Shown here piece by piece: positions 17,502-25,982 of a stretch of 64,000 bases of DNA. Location of the stretch: contig JBBRYT010000001.1 in assembly GCA_038237435.1 (NCBI GenBank), forward strand, positions 186,001-250,000, written 5' to 3'. The position numbers and the translations under genes were made by a program. Source of the stretch: JACCTI01 sp038237435 (GTDB lineage Bacteria > Verrucomicrobiota > Verrucomicrobiia > Chthoniobacterales > UBA10450). The notes under the pieces were generated by a model. That model saw nothing but the letters and a program-made list of their open reading frames with translations, was not told the DNA's origin and searched no databases. Position 1 is the first letter of the stretch. The number at the start of each line of letters is the position of its first letter.

Positions 17502-17690
17502 CTAGTTATTTCCTTTACTTGGGTTGTTTGTTTCGGTGTCCGAGGATCCGAAATAGAATTTGATACCACCACGCACGTTCTGCTTTGGAATTAGATCGTC
17601 CAAGCGGATCAATTTTTCTTTCTTACCTCCAGGCTTTTGATTTTTGTTATCTCCAGCTTGCGCACCTTTGTTTTGTTTTGATGCACTCAC
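17502..17690 (-). CDS. Small double-glycine precursor peptide 3
   Basis: 62-residue peptide from a GTG at 17690-17688, with a good AGGAG Shine-Dalgarno (17702-17698) 7 nt upstream. After a Lys/Asn/Gly-rich N-terminus, residues 28-42 are IRLDDLIPKQNVRGG, aligning without gaps to the leaders of precursors 1 and 2 (invariant Asp-Leu, Pro and terminal Gly-Gly). The 20-residue tail (IKFYFGSSDTETNNPSKGNN) has no Cys. It is first of the three small genes, downstream of the sigma-54 activator gene. Confidence 0.72.
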   Translation of the reverse strand: MSASKQNKGAQAGDNKNQKPGGKKEKLIRLDDLIPKQNVRGGIKFYFGSSDTETNNPSKGNN

Positions 17691-17705
17691 CTTGCCGCTC
17701 CTATT

Positions 17706-17721
17706 ATCATCCTTCGTGCCA
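17706..17721 (-). promoter_or_regulatory. Candidate promoter of the precursor genes (sigma-54-like -24 element)
   Basis: On the minus strand TGGCACG (17721-17715) matches the sigma-54 -24 element exactly. After AAGG comes ATGAT (17710-17706) where TTGCA/T is expected, so the key -12 GC is GA. The same stretch also contains a sigma-70-like pair, TTTTCA, 17 nt, then GATAAT. The sigma-54 activator gene immediately upstream makes the first reading attractive but not proven. Confidence 0.35.
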
Positions 17722-17858
17722 GCGTTGAAAAATGCGCGTGGGCGGCAAAGAACTACTCGTTAGGCCGCGTCCAATCTGCCTATGGATCAAGGCTTTGCGC
17801 ATCTGAAAAGATTTGGACCCGAAACGCGAGGGCGCCTTTTGACTCGACACCGAGTGGA

Positions 17859-18890
17859 TCATTTCGAGTCCTTCTCTGGATCCAAAATAGAGCCGTTGGC
17901 CTCGAAATGAGACACATTCTGCAAATAACGGACTAGGGTCGAACGCGAAATGCCCAGAAGCTTCGCCGTCAGGCGTTGATTACGATTGGCGCGAGCAAAA
18001 ACAAACTGCACATGACGCGTCAAGGCGGACGACAGCGATAGATCCTGCCCGTTTGCGTCGCCCACTACTTCTGGCGTTTTCGTGTCGGCAGTACGCCTGG
18101 TCGATTCCGGGAGATCGGCCGAGAAGATCACGTTCTCCGGCAAAATTACTCCGCCTTCACAAAAAAGCGTCATGGTGTGCACGGTGTGACTCAGCTCACG
18201 TAAGTTTCCGCGCCAGTCGTGCGCCAGCAATCGCGCCATCGCTTCCGGATGAATGGCCCTGATCTTTTTTCCTTCCCGCGCCGCGGAAGCCTTTAGTTCC
18301 GTGGCGATCAAGGCCGGCAATTCCTCCAGCCGCTCACGCAACGGCGGAATCAAAAGAGTGACGCCGTTGAGTCGATGAAAAAGATCCTCTCGAAATTTTC
18401 CGTCGGCCACGCGCTGACGCAGCGAGCAATTGGCCGCGCAAATAATTCGCACATCGCAGCGCAACATTCGTTCGGAACCAAGCCTTTCGAATTCGCCATA
18501 CTCCAGTGCGCGCAAAATTTTTACCTGCGCCAGTGCGCTCATCTCGGAAATTTCGTCAAGAAAAAGCGTACCGCTGTGCGCCAGCTCGAATTTTCCTTTC
18601 ACGGCCTGCTGCGCACCGGTGAATGCGCCCCGCTCATGACCAAACAACTGACTTTCCAACAACGTGTCGCTCATCGCCGAAGCGTTGAAGGAAACGAAGG
18701 GCCGCCCTGCACGCAGGGATGAATTATGAATCGCGTGCGCCAGCAACGTTTTGCCCGTGCCCGTTTCCCCGAGGAGCACTACCGGCACGTCGGATTTGGA
18801 TGCGACCGCGGCGAGCTGCAAACAACGCGCCATAGCGTCGGTGGTTGTGGTCAGGTCTTCGAGTTTCAAACCCGAAAGTGGCGCTTGCAT
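17859..18890 (-). CDS. Sigma-54-dependent transcriptional activator (Fis-type HTH)
   Basis: AAA+ enhancer-binding protein of 343 residues without a receiver or sensor domain. Walker A is GETGTGKT (about residue 42), the sigma-54 contact loop is FGHERGAFTGA (about 84-94), Walker B is GTLFLDEIS, the arginine fingers lie in FREDLFHRLNG, and the C-terminal HTH is NQRLTAKLLGISRSTLVRYLQ. With no input domain, activity must be set by abundance or a partner. It sits between the HlyD adaptor and the three precursor genes, so it probably controls this locus. Its ATG overlaps a one-mismatch 11-mer (18889-18899). Confidence 0.9.
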   Translation of the reverse strand: MQAPLSGLKLEDLTTTTDAMARCLQLAAVASKSDVPVVLLGETGTGKTLLAHAIHNSSLRAGRPFVSFNASAMSDTLLESQLFGHERGAFTGAQQAVKGKFELAHSGTLFLDEISEMSALAQVKILRALEYGEFERLGSERMLRCDVRIICAANCSLRQRVADGKFREDLFHRLNGVTLLIPPLRERLEELPALIATELKASAAREGKKIRAIHPEAMARLLAHDWRGNLRELSHTVHTMTLFCEGGVILPENVIFSADLPESTRRTADTKTPEVVGDANGQDLSLSSALTRHVQFVFARANRNQRLTAKLLGISRSTLVRYLQNVSHFEANGSILDPEKDSK

Positions 18891-18904
18891 TCGTTAGGCA
18901 GTCG

Positions 18905-20086
18905 TTAGTCGCGCGTATTCTCGCGCAATTGTCGGATCGGCTCGAAGGCGTATTCGATCATGGTACGACTACCCACCACGATGCGCGCTTCGCCTCGCAT
19001 ACCGACTCGCAGAGCCAGCGGCTTGGCGCGTTTGGCAGTGGCCTCGTCATCGATGGAAGCGAGGGCGACGAAACGCGGCCCTTCTGGCGCGGCCACGACC
19101 GAAGGACTAATCCAATCCAGACGGGCATTGACCACACCATAACGTTGATAGGGATAAGCAGCGAAAAAGAACCGCACGCGTTGCCCGATGGAAAGCTTGG
19201 GGAGGCCCGCTTCGTTCAGCAGCAAACGCGCGCGCGGTTTGGAATCGAGCCGTGCCAACTGGCCAAGTTCCTGTCCGTTCTGTAGGACGCTCCCCGGATT
19301 TTTCTGCGCCAGTGAAATCACCACGGCATCATAAGGCGCGCGCAGTGTAAGCCGATTTTGTTCGGTGTTTTCCAGGTCGCTTTTCAAGGCCGCAAGCCGG
19401 AATTTAATTTTCTCAATCTCAGCCAAATCCTGTCCACGTTGCCGCGCATGCTCCATGTCGAGGCGCTGCCGGTCGAGAGTCACCTGCTGCAAACTGCGTT
19501 GCGCGACGCTGTAATCTTTTTCCGAGGCCGCGAGATCGAGCCTCATTCGTAAGAGCTCCACCTGCGAGATGCCGCCATTTTTCGACAGCTTGTCCATGCG
19601 GTCGACCAGTTCGGCGTTGGTCTTGGAGTGACGTTCGCGAAATTCTACTTCGCTTTTCGATTGCGCGATTTCGGCATCTTTGATTTCCATCTGCGCGCCA
19701 AAAGCGGACTCCGTCTTCTTTAGACTTTCTTCGCGCGTCCGTAGATCCTCCGCGAGTGTCAGATTCTGGGTATCGCGGTTGCGGATTTCATCCGATTGCA
19801 AAACGAACAACTCTTGCCCTTGCTTAACCGCGTCGCCTTCGCTGACCGAAACTTTGTGCAAAATCGCGAGTAACGGCGATTGGATCGGATCGGCACCTTC
19901 CCGCGGCACAAGCACAAAGGGCGCAGTTACATTTTCCGGCAGGTGAACCAGGCAGGCGGCCAGAATCCCGACGGCAAAAAATGCAATCAAGAGCCATCCG
20001 CTTGCCCTCATAATCCACGAGGGCGGGTCTTGCGGCAGCATTTCCGATTCTGTTTCGAAGGAACCGCGAACAGCCTGGGTTGCCAT
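18905..20086 (-). CDS. HlyD-family membrane fusion (adaptor) protein
   Basis: The 393-residue periplasmic adaptor for an ABC exporter has a cytoplasmic N-terminus, one membrane helix (about residues 31-47), a split lipoyl/barrel-sandwich domain (LLAILHKVSVSEGDAVKQGQELF, then LTLRAPYDAVVISL), a long alpha-helical hairpin (about residues 100-235) rich in Glu/Lys/Gln, and a beta-barrel end (RVGMRGEARIVVG). Such proteins bridge the transporter to an outer-membrane channel; none is encoded here. It starts 6 bp after the transporter stop, and its stop TAA lies in a two-mismatch 11-mer. Confidence 0.9.
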   Translation of the reverse strand: MATQAVRGSFETESEMLPQDPPSWIMRASGWLLIAFFAVGILAACLVHLPENVTAPFVLVPREGADPIQSPLLAILHKVSVSEGDAVKQGQELFVLQSDEIRNRDTQNLTLAEDLRTREESLKKTESAFGAQMEIKDAEIAQSKSEVEFRERHSKTNAELVDRMDKLSKNGGISQVELLRMRLDLAASEKDYSVAQRSLQQVTLDRQRLDMEHARQRGQDLAEIEKIKFRLAALKSDLENTEQNRLTLRAPYDAVVISLAQKNPGSVLQNGQELGQLARLDSKPRARLLLNEAGLPKLSIGQRVRFFFAAYPYQRYGVVNARLDWISPSVVAAPEGPRFVALASIDDEATAKRAKPLALRVGMRGEARIVVGSRTMIEYAFEPIRQLRENTRD

Positions 20087-20092
20087 AATAGA

Positions 20093-23000
20093 TCAGATTC
20101 CGAGCTGCTGACTCGACAGGTAAAAATACAGGCCGCGCTGGGCCATGAGTTGATCGTGATTGCCGGTTTCCGCGACCATTCCCTTTTCCAAAACAACAAT
20201 TGTATCCGCTTCGCGAATCGTGCTCAGTCGATGCGCGATCACGATCGTCGTCCGGCCCGCCATTAAACGGCCGAGATTATCCTGAATGGCACGCTCCGAT
20301 TCAGTATCGAGGGCGCTCGTTGCCTCGTCGAAAATCAAGACGGGCGGGTTGTTGTAAATCGCGCGAGCGATGGCAACACGTTGTTTTTGTCCGCCAGAGA
20401 GCGAAAGACCAGATTCGCCGATCTTTGTTTCGTAACCCATCGGCAAACGCATGATGAAATCGTGCGCGGCCGCGGTTTGCGCCGCCGTCAAAACCCGATC
20501 GAGATCCGGCTCCGCATCACCGAATGCGATGTTGCGTGCGATCGTTTCGTTAAAAATGTGATTTTCCTGCAACACCATACCGATGTGCCGGCGAACATCG
20601 CGATAGTTGAGCGTTTTCAGATCGACATGATCGAACATGATCGTGCCTTCCGTCGGTTCGAGCAGACCCGCGATTAATTTTATCAGAGTGGTCTTACCGC
20701 AACCGCTTCGTCCGACTAATGCGACCATTCTGCCCGGCGCGAGATCGAGCGTGATGTTACTCAAAATATTTGGCGCTTCCGGTCCGCCGTACTTGAAGCT
20801 GACCTTCTTCAACTCGATGCGGCCTTCGAGACTATGCACCGGCGCGAGGCGCGAACGATCGCGGCCCTGCTCCGGATCCTGTTCGAAAATATCGTTCAGC
20901 CGGTTCAGCAACACCGAAGCAAACTGCATGTTGTCCCAGACGCCGAGCGTGCGCAGGATCCCGCCGTAAGCGAGCGCGGTCAGCGAACTGAAGGCGACGA
21001 ATCCACCGACGCTGAGCGATCCGTTCATCACCTGATTCGCCCCCACCCAGAGGAAAATAGCGGTCGATAACATTCCGATCGTTTGCAGCACACTGTCATA
21101 CGACATGACAATGAAACTGCTGCGGAAAATCTTCTGCGAAACGGCCAGAAATTCGTTCAGCATCGTGTCGCGGAAGACAGCTTCCGCCGACGCCGCCTTG
21201 ACTGCTTCGATGCCTTTGATCGCGTCGATCTGATGTGAGCTGTACTTTCCCTGGCTCTCTTCCACGCTCGCAAAAAGCGGACGCAGGACCTTGAAAGAGA
21301 AATACATTAACCCCGCGTAGAGCGGCGTCGTGCAAAGAAACGCGAACATCAGCGACGAGCTGTAGAGCGTCATTAAACAAAGCGAACCGACCAGCGTGAC
21401 CAGTGCCAGCAACGCGCCGATGCCCTGACCGACAGCGAATTGCCGCACCTGCCGCGCGCCGTCGAGTCGGCGTTGAATGTCGCCGGTGCGTCGGCTGGTG
21501 AAATAAGTCATCGGCAACGAAAGTAATTGCCGGCTAAGAAAATCGAGGATGGAAGTGTCGAGTCGCACCGCAGCGAACGCCAATAAATATTGCTGAATCA
21601 GATTCGAAGCCTGCACGAAGAAAAGCGCGATCGCCATTCCCAGGAGAATCACTTTCAGCAGCCCGATATCGTGTTCGACGATGACCTTATCGACCACCAT
21701 CTGCGTGAAGATGGGGAAGAGCATTTGCAAGAACGTCACTGCGACCGCGAGCAGCAACACTTGCAGCAGAGTCTTGCGGTGTTGTGTGAAGAACGGCAGC
21801 ACCCACGCCAGTGATGGTTTGCTTTCCGGCGCCTGCTCGAAGGCGACCGTGTAATCGAAGAGCGCAGCGTAGCCCGACCAATTCATTTCAAATTCCTTGC
21901 GCGGAATTTTCCGAATCCCGCGCGCCGGATCGGCCACACGCACGAACTTGTCGTTCACATCGAAGAGCACCATCCAATGGTTGCCTTCCCAATGAATGAT
22001 CGCGGGCAACGGCATGGCCGGCAGATTGCGCAGCGAAATTTTCAGCGCGCGCGCCGCCAGGCCGAGTTCGGTGGCCGCGCGACACATCGCTTTCAAGCTC
22101 GTGCCATCAGTCGACGTGTGACAGAGCTGGCGAATTCTGGTCAGGCTAACTTTGCGTCCGAAATGACGGCAGATCATCCCAAGGCTGGCCGCGCCGCAAT
22201 CCATCTCGTCGATCTGCGCGACATGCTCGAACTTACGGATGCGACGCGCGCGTTTTTTGAAAAGACCTTGCTCATCGGCAAACGGATCGGCACTGCCGTC
22301 GCGATCCGCCGGTTGGGCGGTTTCGTCGATCGCGACCTTGTTGTGCGCGCGCACTTCCGCAGGCAAAGTCTCTTCGCTGAAATCGAGCGGAACGCGCGCC
22401 TCCGTTTTCGCATGGTACTGAGCGAGCCTCTCGTCGAGCAGTTTGCTGAAATCCGGAAATTCCTTTTTCAGCTCCTGCACAGATTCGGGTGCAAGCGTAA
22501 GCAACCGGCAATCGGAAAATGCTTCCACCGAAGCGGCGCGGGGCGAACCGTTCAGAATGGAGAGCTCGCCGAAAAAATCGCCATCACGATAAAAGGCGAG
22601 ATTCGTTTCGCGCCCATTGTTTCCGGCAAAGGCGCGGGCGCGTCCTTTCTCCAAAATGTACATCGGCCCCGCGGCATCGCCCTGTCGGATAATGAGATCC
22701 CCTTTCGGGACTTCGATGGGCGAAAGTTTTTCCACCACGCTGCGCAACGCGGGCGTGGGCAACCGGCCGAAGTTACTGAACTCGTAAAGAAAGCCCTGTA
22801 GGGAGCGGTGGCGTTTGATCAGCTCGACCTCTTGTTTGATCTCGGGCACTTCCTCCGAGAGCGCGAGAAAATCAGAGCGATTCAATTTCAAAACCGTGAC
22901 CGCCGTGCTGCAACGCACCATGGCATTGCGCGTGCCGCCTTCGCCGAGCGCCGCTTCGCCGAACACATCCCCGGGGCGCAAAGTTGCGAGCGCGATTTCC

Positions 23001-23206
23001 GTTCCGTTCTGGTCGGTCTTGATCGCGCGAGCGCGGCCTGAAAGCAGAACATAAAACGAATCGGCGGGATCGTTTTGGTGCACGATCACGTCGCCAAATT
23101 CAAAATTCTCTTCCTTCAACAACGGGCGCAGACGGCCGAAATATTGCTCGGGCAAAAATCGAAACAGCGAAGTGCGCTGCAGAATTTCTTCGTCCTGCGT
23201 TCTCAT
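20093..23206 (-). CDS. C39-peptidase ABC exporter with two cyclic-nucleotide-binding domains
   Basis: Peptidase-containing ABC transporter (PCAT) of 1037 residues. Domains in order: CNB 1 (about 15-135, FGEAALGEGGTRNAMV), CNB 2 (about 145-260, FGELSILNGSPRAASV, close to the phosphate-binding cassette consensus), C39 protease (about 320-455; Q331, catalytic C337 in DEMDCGAASLG, H410 in GNHWMVL, D426 in ADPARG), exporter membrane helices (about 465-750) and an ATPase (ALVGRSGCGKTT, LSLSGGQKQR, VLIFDEATSALD, IAHRLSTI). All catalytic residues are present. The ATG at 23206 overlaps the upstream PpiC-like stop as ATGA. Fusion of CNB, C39 and ABC modules is known from HetC of heterocyst-forming cyanobacteria. 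Confidence 0.93.
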   Translation of the reverse strand: MRTQDEEILQRTSLFRFLPEQYFGRLRPLLKEENFEFGDVIVHQNDPADSFYVLLSGRARAIKTDQNGTEIALATLRPGDVFGEAALGEGGTRNAMVRCSTAVTVLKLNRSDFLALSEEVPEIKQEVELIKRHRSLQGFLYEFSNFGRLPTPALRSVVEKLSPIEVPKGDLIIRQGDAAGPMYILEKGRARAFAGNNGRETNLAFYRDGDFFGELSILNGSPRAASVEAFSDCRLLTLAPESVQELKKEFPDFSKLLDERLAQYHAKTEARVPLDFSEETLPAEVRAHNKVAIDETAQPADRDGSADPFADEQGLFKKRARRIRKFEHVAQIDEMDCGAASLGMICRHFGRKVSLTRIRQLCHTSTDGTSLKAMCRAATELGLAARALKISLRNLPAMPLPAIIHWEGNHWMVLFDVNDKFVRVADPARGIRKIPRKEFEMNWSGYAALFDYTVAFEQAPESKPSLAWVLPFFTQHRKTLLQVLLLAVAVTFLQMLFPIFTQMVVDKVIVEHDIGLLKVILLGMAIALFFVQASNLIQQYLLAFAAVRLDTSILDFLSRQLLSLPMTYFTSRRTGDIQRRLDGARQVRQFAVGQGIGALLALVTLVGSLCLMTLYSSSLMFAFLCTTPLYAGLMYFSFKVLRPLFASVEESQGKYSSHQIDAIKGIEAVKAASAEAVFRDTMLNEFLAVSQKIFRSSFIVMSYDSVLQTIGMLSTAIFLWVGANQVMNGSLSVGGFVAFSSLTALAYGGILRTLGVWDNMQFASVLLNRLNDIFEQDPEQGRDRSRLAPVHSLEGRIELKKVSFKYGGPEAPNILSNITLDLAPGRMVALVGRSGCGKTTLIKLIAGLLEPTEGTIMFDHVDLKTLNYRDVRRHIGMVLQENHIFNETIARNIAFGDAEPDLDRVLTAAQTAAAHDFIMRLPMGYETKIGESGLSLSGGQKQRVAIARAIYNNPPVLIFDEATSALDTESERAIQDNLGRLMAGRTTIVIAHRLSTIREADTIVVLEKGMVAETGNHDQLMAQRGLYFYLSSQQLGI

Positions 23207-24168
23207 TCTGCGCCGTTTACCGGAGGAATACGCCACTGGATCCTGCCGGACGCGAGGTCGGCAAAATGGCGGGACAAAATTCTTTGATCGACGCGCTCAC
23301 GCACTGCCGCGTCGTCCAGTTTCGGTTCGTTTTTTTGCAAGAGGCGCGTCAGCACGAAACCGTCATCGCGCGCCGTCGGCTCGAGCAAGCTCCCCGGCGT
23401 GAGACTGAGAAATCGTTGCTGCATATCGTCGGGAATATTTTCCAACAACAGTTCCATGCGACGAAAAGGATAGCGACCTTCGCGCGCCACTTCTTCCATC
23501 GACATACCATCGTCGCGCACGCACATGAAAGCTTCGCGGGCCGCATCGCGCGATTCCAGCTCGATCATCTCGACCGCGAAACGTGTCAGCGGCAATCGCA
23601 CCGCGCCCAGCTCACGTTCGCGCGCTTCTTTCGTCAGGCGTTGTTCACAATGACTGCGGTAGGCAGCTTCCAAGTCCTCCAAATTTTCGTCGTCGGATGC
23701 CGCCACCCGCCAGGCAAAACGTTGCGCCATTCGGTCGAGTTCCCCCGATAAAACCAGATCCACCATGAAAAGATCGCGCTCCTCCTCATTCGCATCTTCA
23801 AAAGGAGTCGCGGGCGCTTCACCTCGTCCGGCGTAAATTTTCCCCCACTCGATCCGGGCAAAATATTCGCTGAAATCCGACAGAGTCAGTCCACGCGCCT
23901 CCAACCAGGCTTCTGTCTCTTCTGCGGTGATCAAGTCGTATTGGTAACGAAAAGCGATGGCCGCCTCATCGATAACCGACCCATCCAACTCAGTGTCTGA
24001 TTCCTCACCCCGCGCAGCCGCTTCTTTGCGACGAAGAAATTCCTGCCAGAGCGGCGCGACCTCGCCGCGAAAATGCGCGGCTTCAATCAAATCGCGCACG
24101 GTATAATCCCGCGACCCGCGAGAAAAAACCGGACGGCTCTCCTTTAATACTGGCACCGAACTCGCCAT
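23203..24168 (-). CDS. PpiC/SurA-like peptidylprolyl isomerase-type protein
   Basis: The 321-residue, strongly acidic protein has no signal peptide. The N-terminal part is helical, like SurA-type chaperone regions. The C-terminal part has a parvulin-like end (SLTPGSLLEPTARDDGFVLTRLLQKNEPKLDD then VRERVDQRILSRHF), as in PpiC proteins. A full parvulin catalytic core is not obvious, so it may act only as a chaperone or leader-binding protein. It is first in the export operon and coupled (ATGA) to the transporter, suggesting it presents or protects the precursor peptides. Confidence 0.65.
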   Translation of the reverse strand: MASSVPVLKESRPVFSRGSRDYTVRDLIEAAHFRGEVAPLWQEFLRRKEAAARGEESDTELDGSVIDEAAIAFRYQYDLITAEETEAWLEARGLTLSDFSEYFARIEWGKIYAGRGEAPATPFEDANEEERDLFMVDLVLSGELDRMAQRFAWRVAASDDENLEDLEAAYRSHCEQRLTKEARERELGAVRLPLTRFAVEMIELESRDAAREAFMCVRDDGMSMEEVAREGRYPFRRMELLLENIPDDMQQRFLSLTPGSLLEPTARDDGFVLTRLLQKNEPKLDDAAVRERVDQRILSRHFADLASGRIQWRIPPVNGAE

Positions 24169-24271
24169 GAGGTGCGCTTTATAATAGAAAGACCAGAATA
24201 AGTCGAGATACCATCTCCCTAGCCGTCAATGCGCGAACGGTTTGGCCAAACGGCCAGCTTTTTTCGGACCT

Positions 24272-24775
24272 CTATTCTTTCGCGCCGAGATCGCCGGCGT
24301 AGCGCATTTCATTCGTCATCAAGAACCCGAGGCGCTCGTAAAGTTTTCGGCCTTCATCAGATGCGTGAAGAACCAAGCGATCCAGCCGCTCGCTTTCCGC
24401 CCACGTGATAATTTCGCGCATGAGCGCTTGGCCGACTCCGCGACGACGCCATTCCTGCTCAGTGAAAACGTTAATGACGATGGCGTGCCGACCTTCAGCG
24501 ATGGCCACTTCGCCATTCGTTTTCTTGAATGGGTGAGGTGAAACGCGCCGCAGTTGAACTCCCGCACCGCCGATCACCTCGCCAACGGCAGTCGCCAGCC
24601 AACCAACATATTCTCCGCTGCGAAATCCGTTGGTGAGCCATGTTTCAGCACTGGTGCGAAAGTCTTCGTAGAGGGCTGGTGGAACTTGCCCCATGTCACG
24701 AAACATTCCGGCGCGATGCGCTGCGATAATTCCGGCGTCAGCCATCGTGGCGCAACGGAGGACAAACTCCTTCAC
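24272..24775 (-). CDS. GNAT-family N-acetyltransferase
   Basis: 167 residues. The acetyl-CoA-binding motif A is INVFTEQEWRRRGVGQALMREII (about residues 100-122) and motif B is LVLHASDEGRKLYERLGFLMTNEM. The acceptor is unknown. Its ATG overlaps the stop of the racemase gene (ATGA, 24772-24775). It is last of six coupled minus-strand genes that start with an EamA exporter. Confidence 0.85.
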   Translation of the reverse strand: MKEFVLRCATMADAGIIAAHRAGMFRDMGQVPPALYEDFRTSAETWLTNGFRSGEYVGWLATAVGEVIGGAGVQLRRVSPHPFKKTNGEVAIAEGRHAIVINVFTEQEWRRRGVGQALMREIITWAESERLDRLVLHASDEGRKLYERLGFLMTNEMRYAGDLGAKE

Positions 24776-25467
24776 GGCAACATTTGATCAATCGCCGCCT
24801 CGCAATGAAGACGCGTCGTATTGAGAAATGGAATTCCGTGGTGAGCTTCGTCGCGCAAGATGAGTGGCAGTTCGGTGCCACCCAAAACAACGGCATCGAT
24901 CTGCGCGTTTTCTTTGAGGCGATCGACGATCGCGAGCAAGCGCGCACGGGTTTCCGGCAAGAAAACGCCATTAATTAATTCGTTCATGTACTTATCGTGA
25001 ATGAATTCCTGTTCGCCTGAGTCGGGCAGGATCACTTCGATCCCAACGCGCGAAAAAACGTCGCGATAAAAACGCGCACGCATGGTGAAACCCGCGCCGA
25101 ATAGACCGATGCGTTTGAGGCCGCGCCGCTTCGCTTCGACCGCGGTCACTTTAACGATGCTGATCAGTGGAATCGGTGAAACGCGTTCCAACTCGTCGAA
25201 CACCAGATGAGGCGTATTCGACGCCAGCAACGCGAAATCCGCGCCGGCCCGATGAAGTTTCTCGATTTCCGGCGACAGGAATTGGACCAAGCCTGGCAAG
25301 TCGTTGGCTTCGACCAAACCAATCTGCCGCTGCAGATTGATGCTGTTGATGAAGAGCGGCGGATACCCGGCGGTTGGTTGACGTTTGCGAAAAATTTCGA
25401 TGAGCGTGCGGTAATAATCGATGGTCGATTCCGGGCCGACACCGCCGATGATGCCGAGATTTTTCAT
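24772..25467 (-). CDS. Aspartate/glutamate racemase family protein
   Basis: 231 residues from the ATG at 25467, which gives the family N-terminus MKNLGIIGGVGPESTIDYY; a longer in-frame start would overlap the neighbouring GNAT gene in another frame. Motifs are FALLASNTPHLVFDEL and VVLGGTELPLIL. The first catalytic Cys position (usually CNT) is SNT here, and the second (usually GCTE) is GGTE, so both active-site thiols are missing. It may not be a cofactor-independent racemase of the usual kind. ATGA overlaps link it to GNAT genes on both sides. Confidence 0.8.
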   Translation of the reverse strand: MKNLGIIGGVGPESTIDYYRTLIEIFRKRQPTAGYPPLFINSINLQRQIGLVEANDLPGLVQFLSPEIEKLHRAGADFALLASNTPHLVFDELERVSPIPLISIVKVTAVEAKRRGLKRIGLFGAGFTMRARFYRDVFSRVGIEVILPDSGEQEFIHDKYMNELINGVFLPETRARLLAIVDRLKENAQIDAVVLGGTELPLILRDEAHHGIPFLNTTRLHCEAAIDQMLP

Positions 25468-25976
25468 GTCGCAGGCGCGTCGATTTGAAAAACGATGTTG
25501 TCGCGCTCCGACGCGTTCAAGCGCGTTCCCACGCGCACTCCGCCGATTTTTTCCATGGCTTTTTGCGACCGCCAATTCTCCGGGCCGACCAGAAAGACCA
25601 CGTGCCGCACGAATTGAAAAGCGTGGCGCAACAACAGGTCTTTCATTTCGCGGTTGCAAACTCCGCCCCAGTACGACCGGGCGAGAAAGGTGAAACCAAT
25701 TTCGATTTCACTCTTCTCTTCGTCGTAACCGAGGAAGCGGGTCGATCCGATCACGCGATCGTCCTTGGCATCGAGAATGACAAAAGCGCCGCCCGAGTCC
25801 ATCGCGCCACGAAAATATTCGCGGAAGACTTTTTCCTGATAACGATCCGGCACGGGATGCTGTTCCCAAATGAGCGGATCAGCGGCGACCGCGAAGAGCG
25901 CATCCCAATCTTCTGTGCGCAACGGCCGCAGCCACAAAAGTTCACCACGCAAAGTAGGTTGAAGATCAAACGGCAT
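25464..25976 (-). CDS. GNAT acetyltransferase (RimJ/RimL type)
   Basis: 170 residues. LRGELLWLRPLRTEDWDALFAVAADP at the start and EIGFTFLARSYWGGVCNREMKDLLLRHAF, ENWRSQKAMEKIGGVRVG later are the RimJ/RimL-like acceptor and acetyl-CoA motifs. Targets of such enzymes range from ribosomal N-termini to small amines; not resolvable here. The stop overlaps the racemase start by ATGA. Confidence 0.85.
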   Translation of the reverse strand: MPFDLQPTLRGELLWLRPLRTEDWDALFAVAADPLIWEQHPVPDRYQEKVFREYFRGAMDSGGAFVILDAKDDRVIGSTRFLGYDEEKSEIEIGFTFLARSYWGGVCNREMKDLLLRHAFQFVRHVVFLVGPENWRSQKAMEKIGGVRVGTRLNASERDNIVFQIDAPAT

Positions 25977-25982
25977 AAAATT

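Noticed and set aside
24240..24251. GTTTGGCCAAAC palindrome followed by TTTTTT as a terminator or sigma-54 site for the export operon
   Set aside because: The T-run is on the strand with no upstream gene, and the GG-to-GC spacing is one base off for sigma-54.
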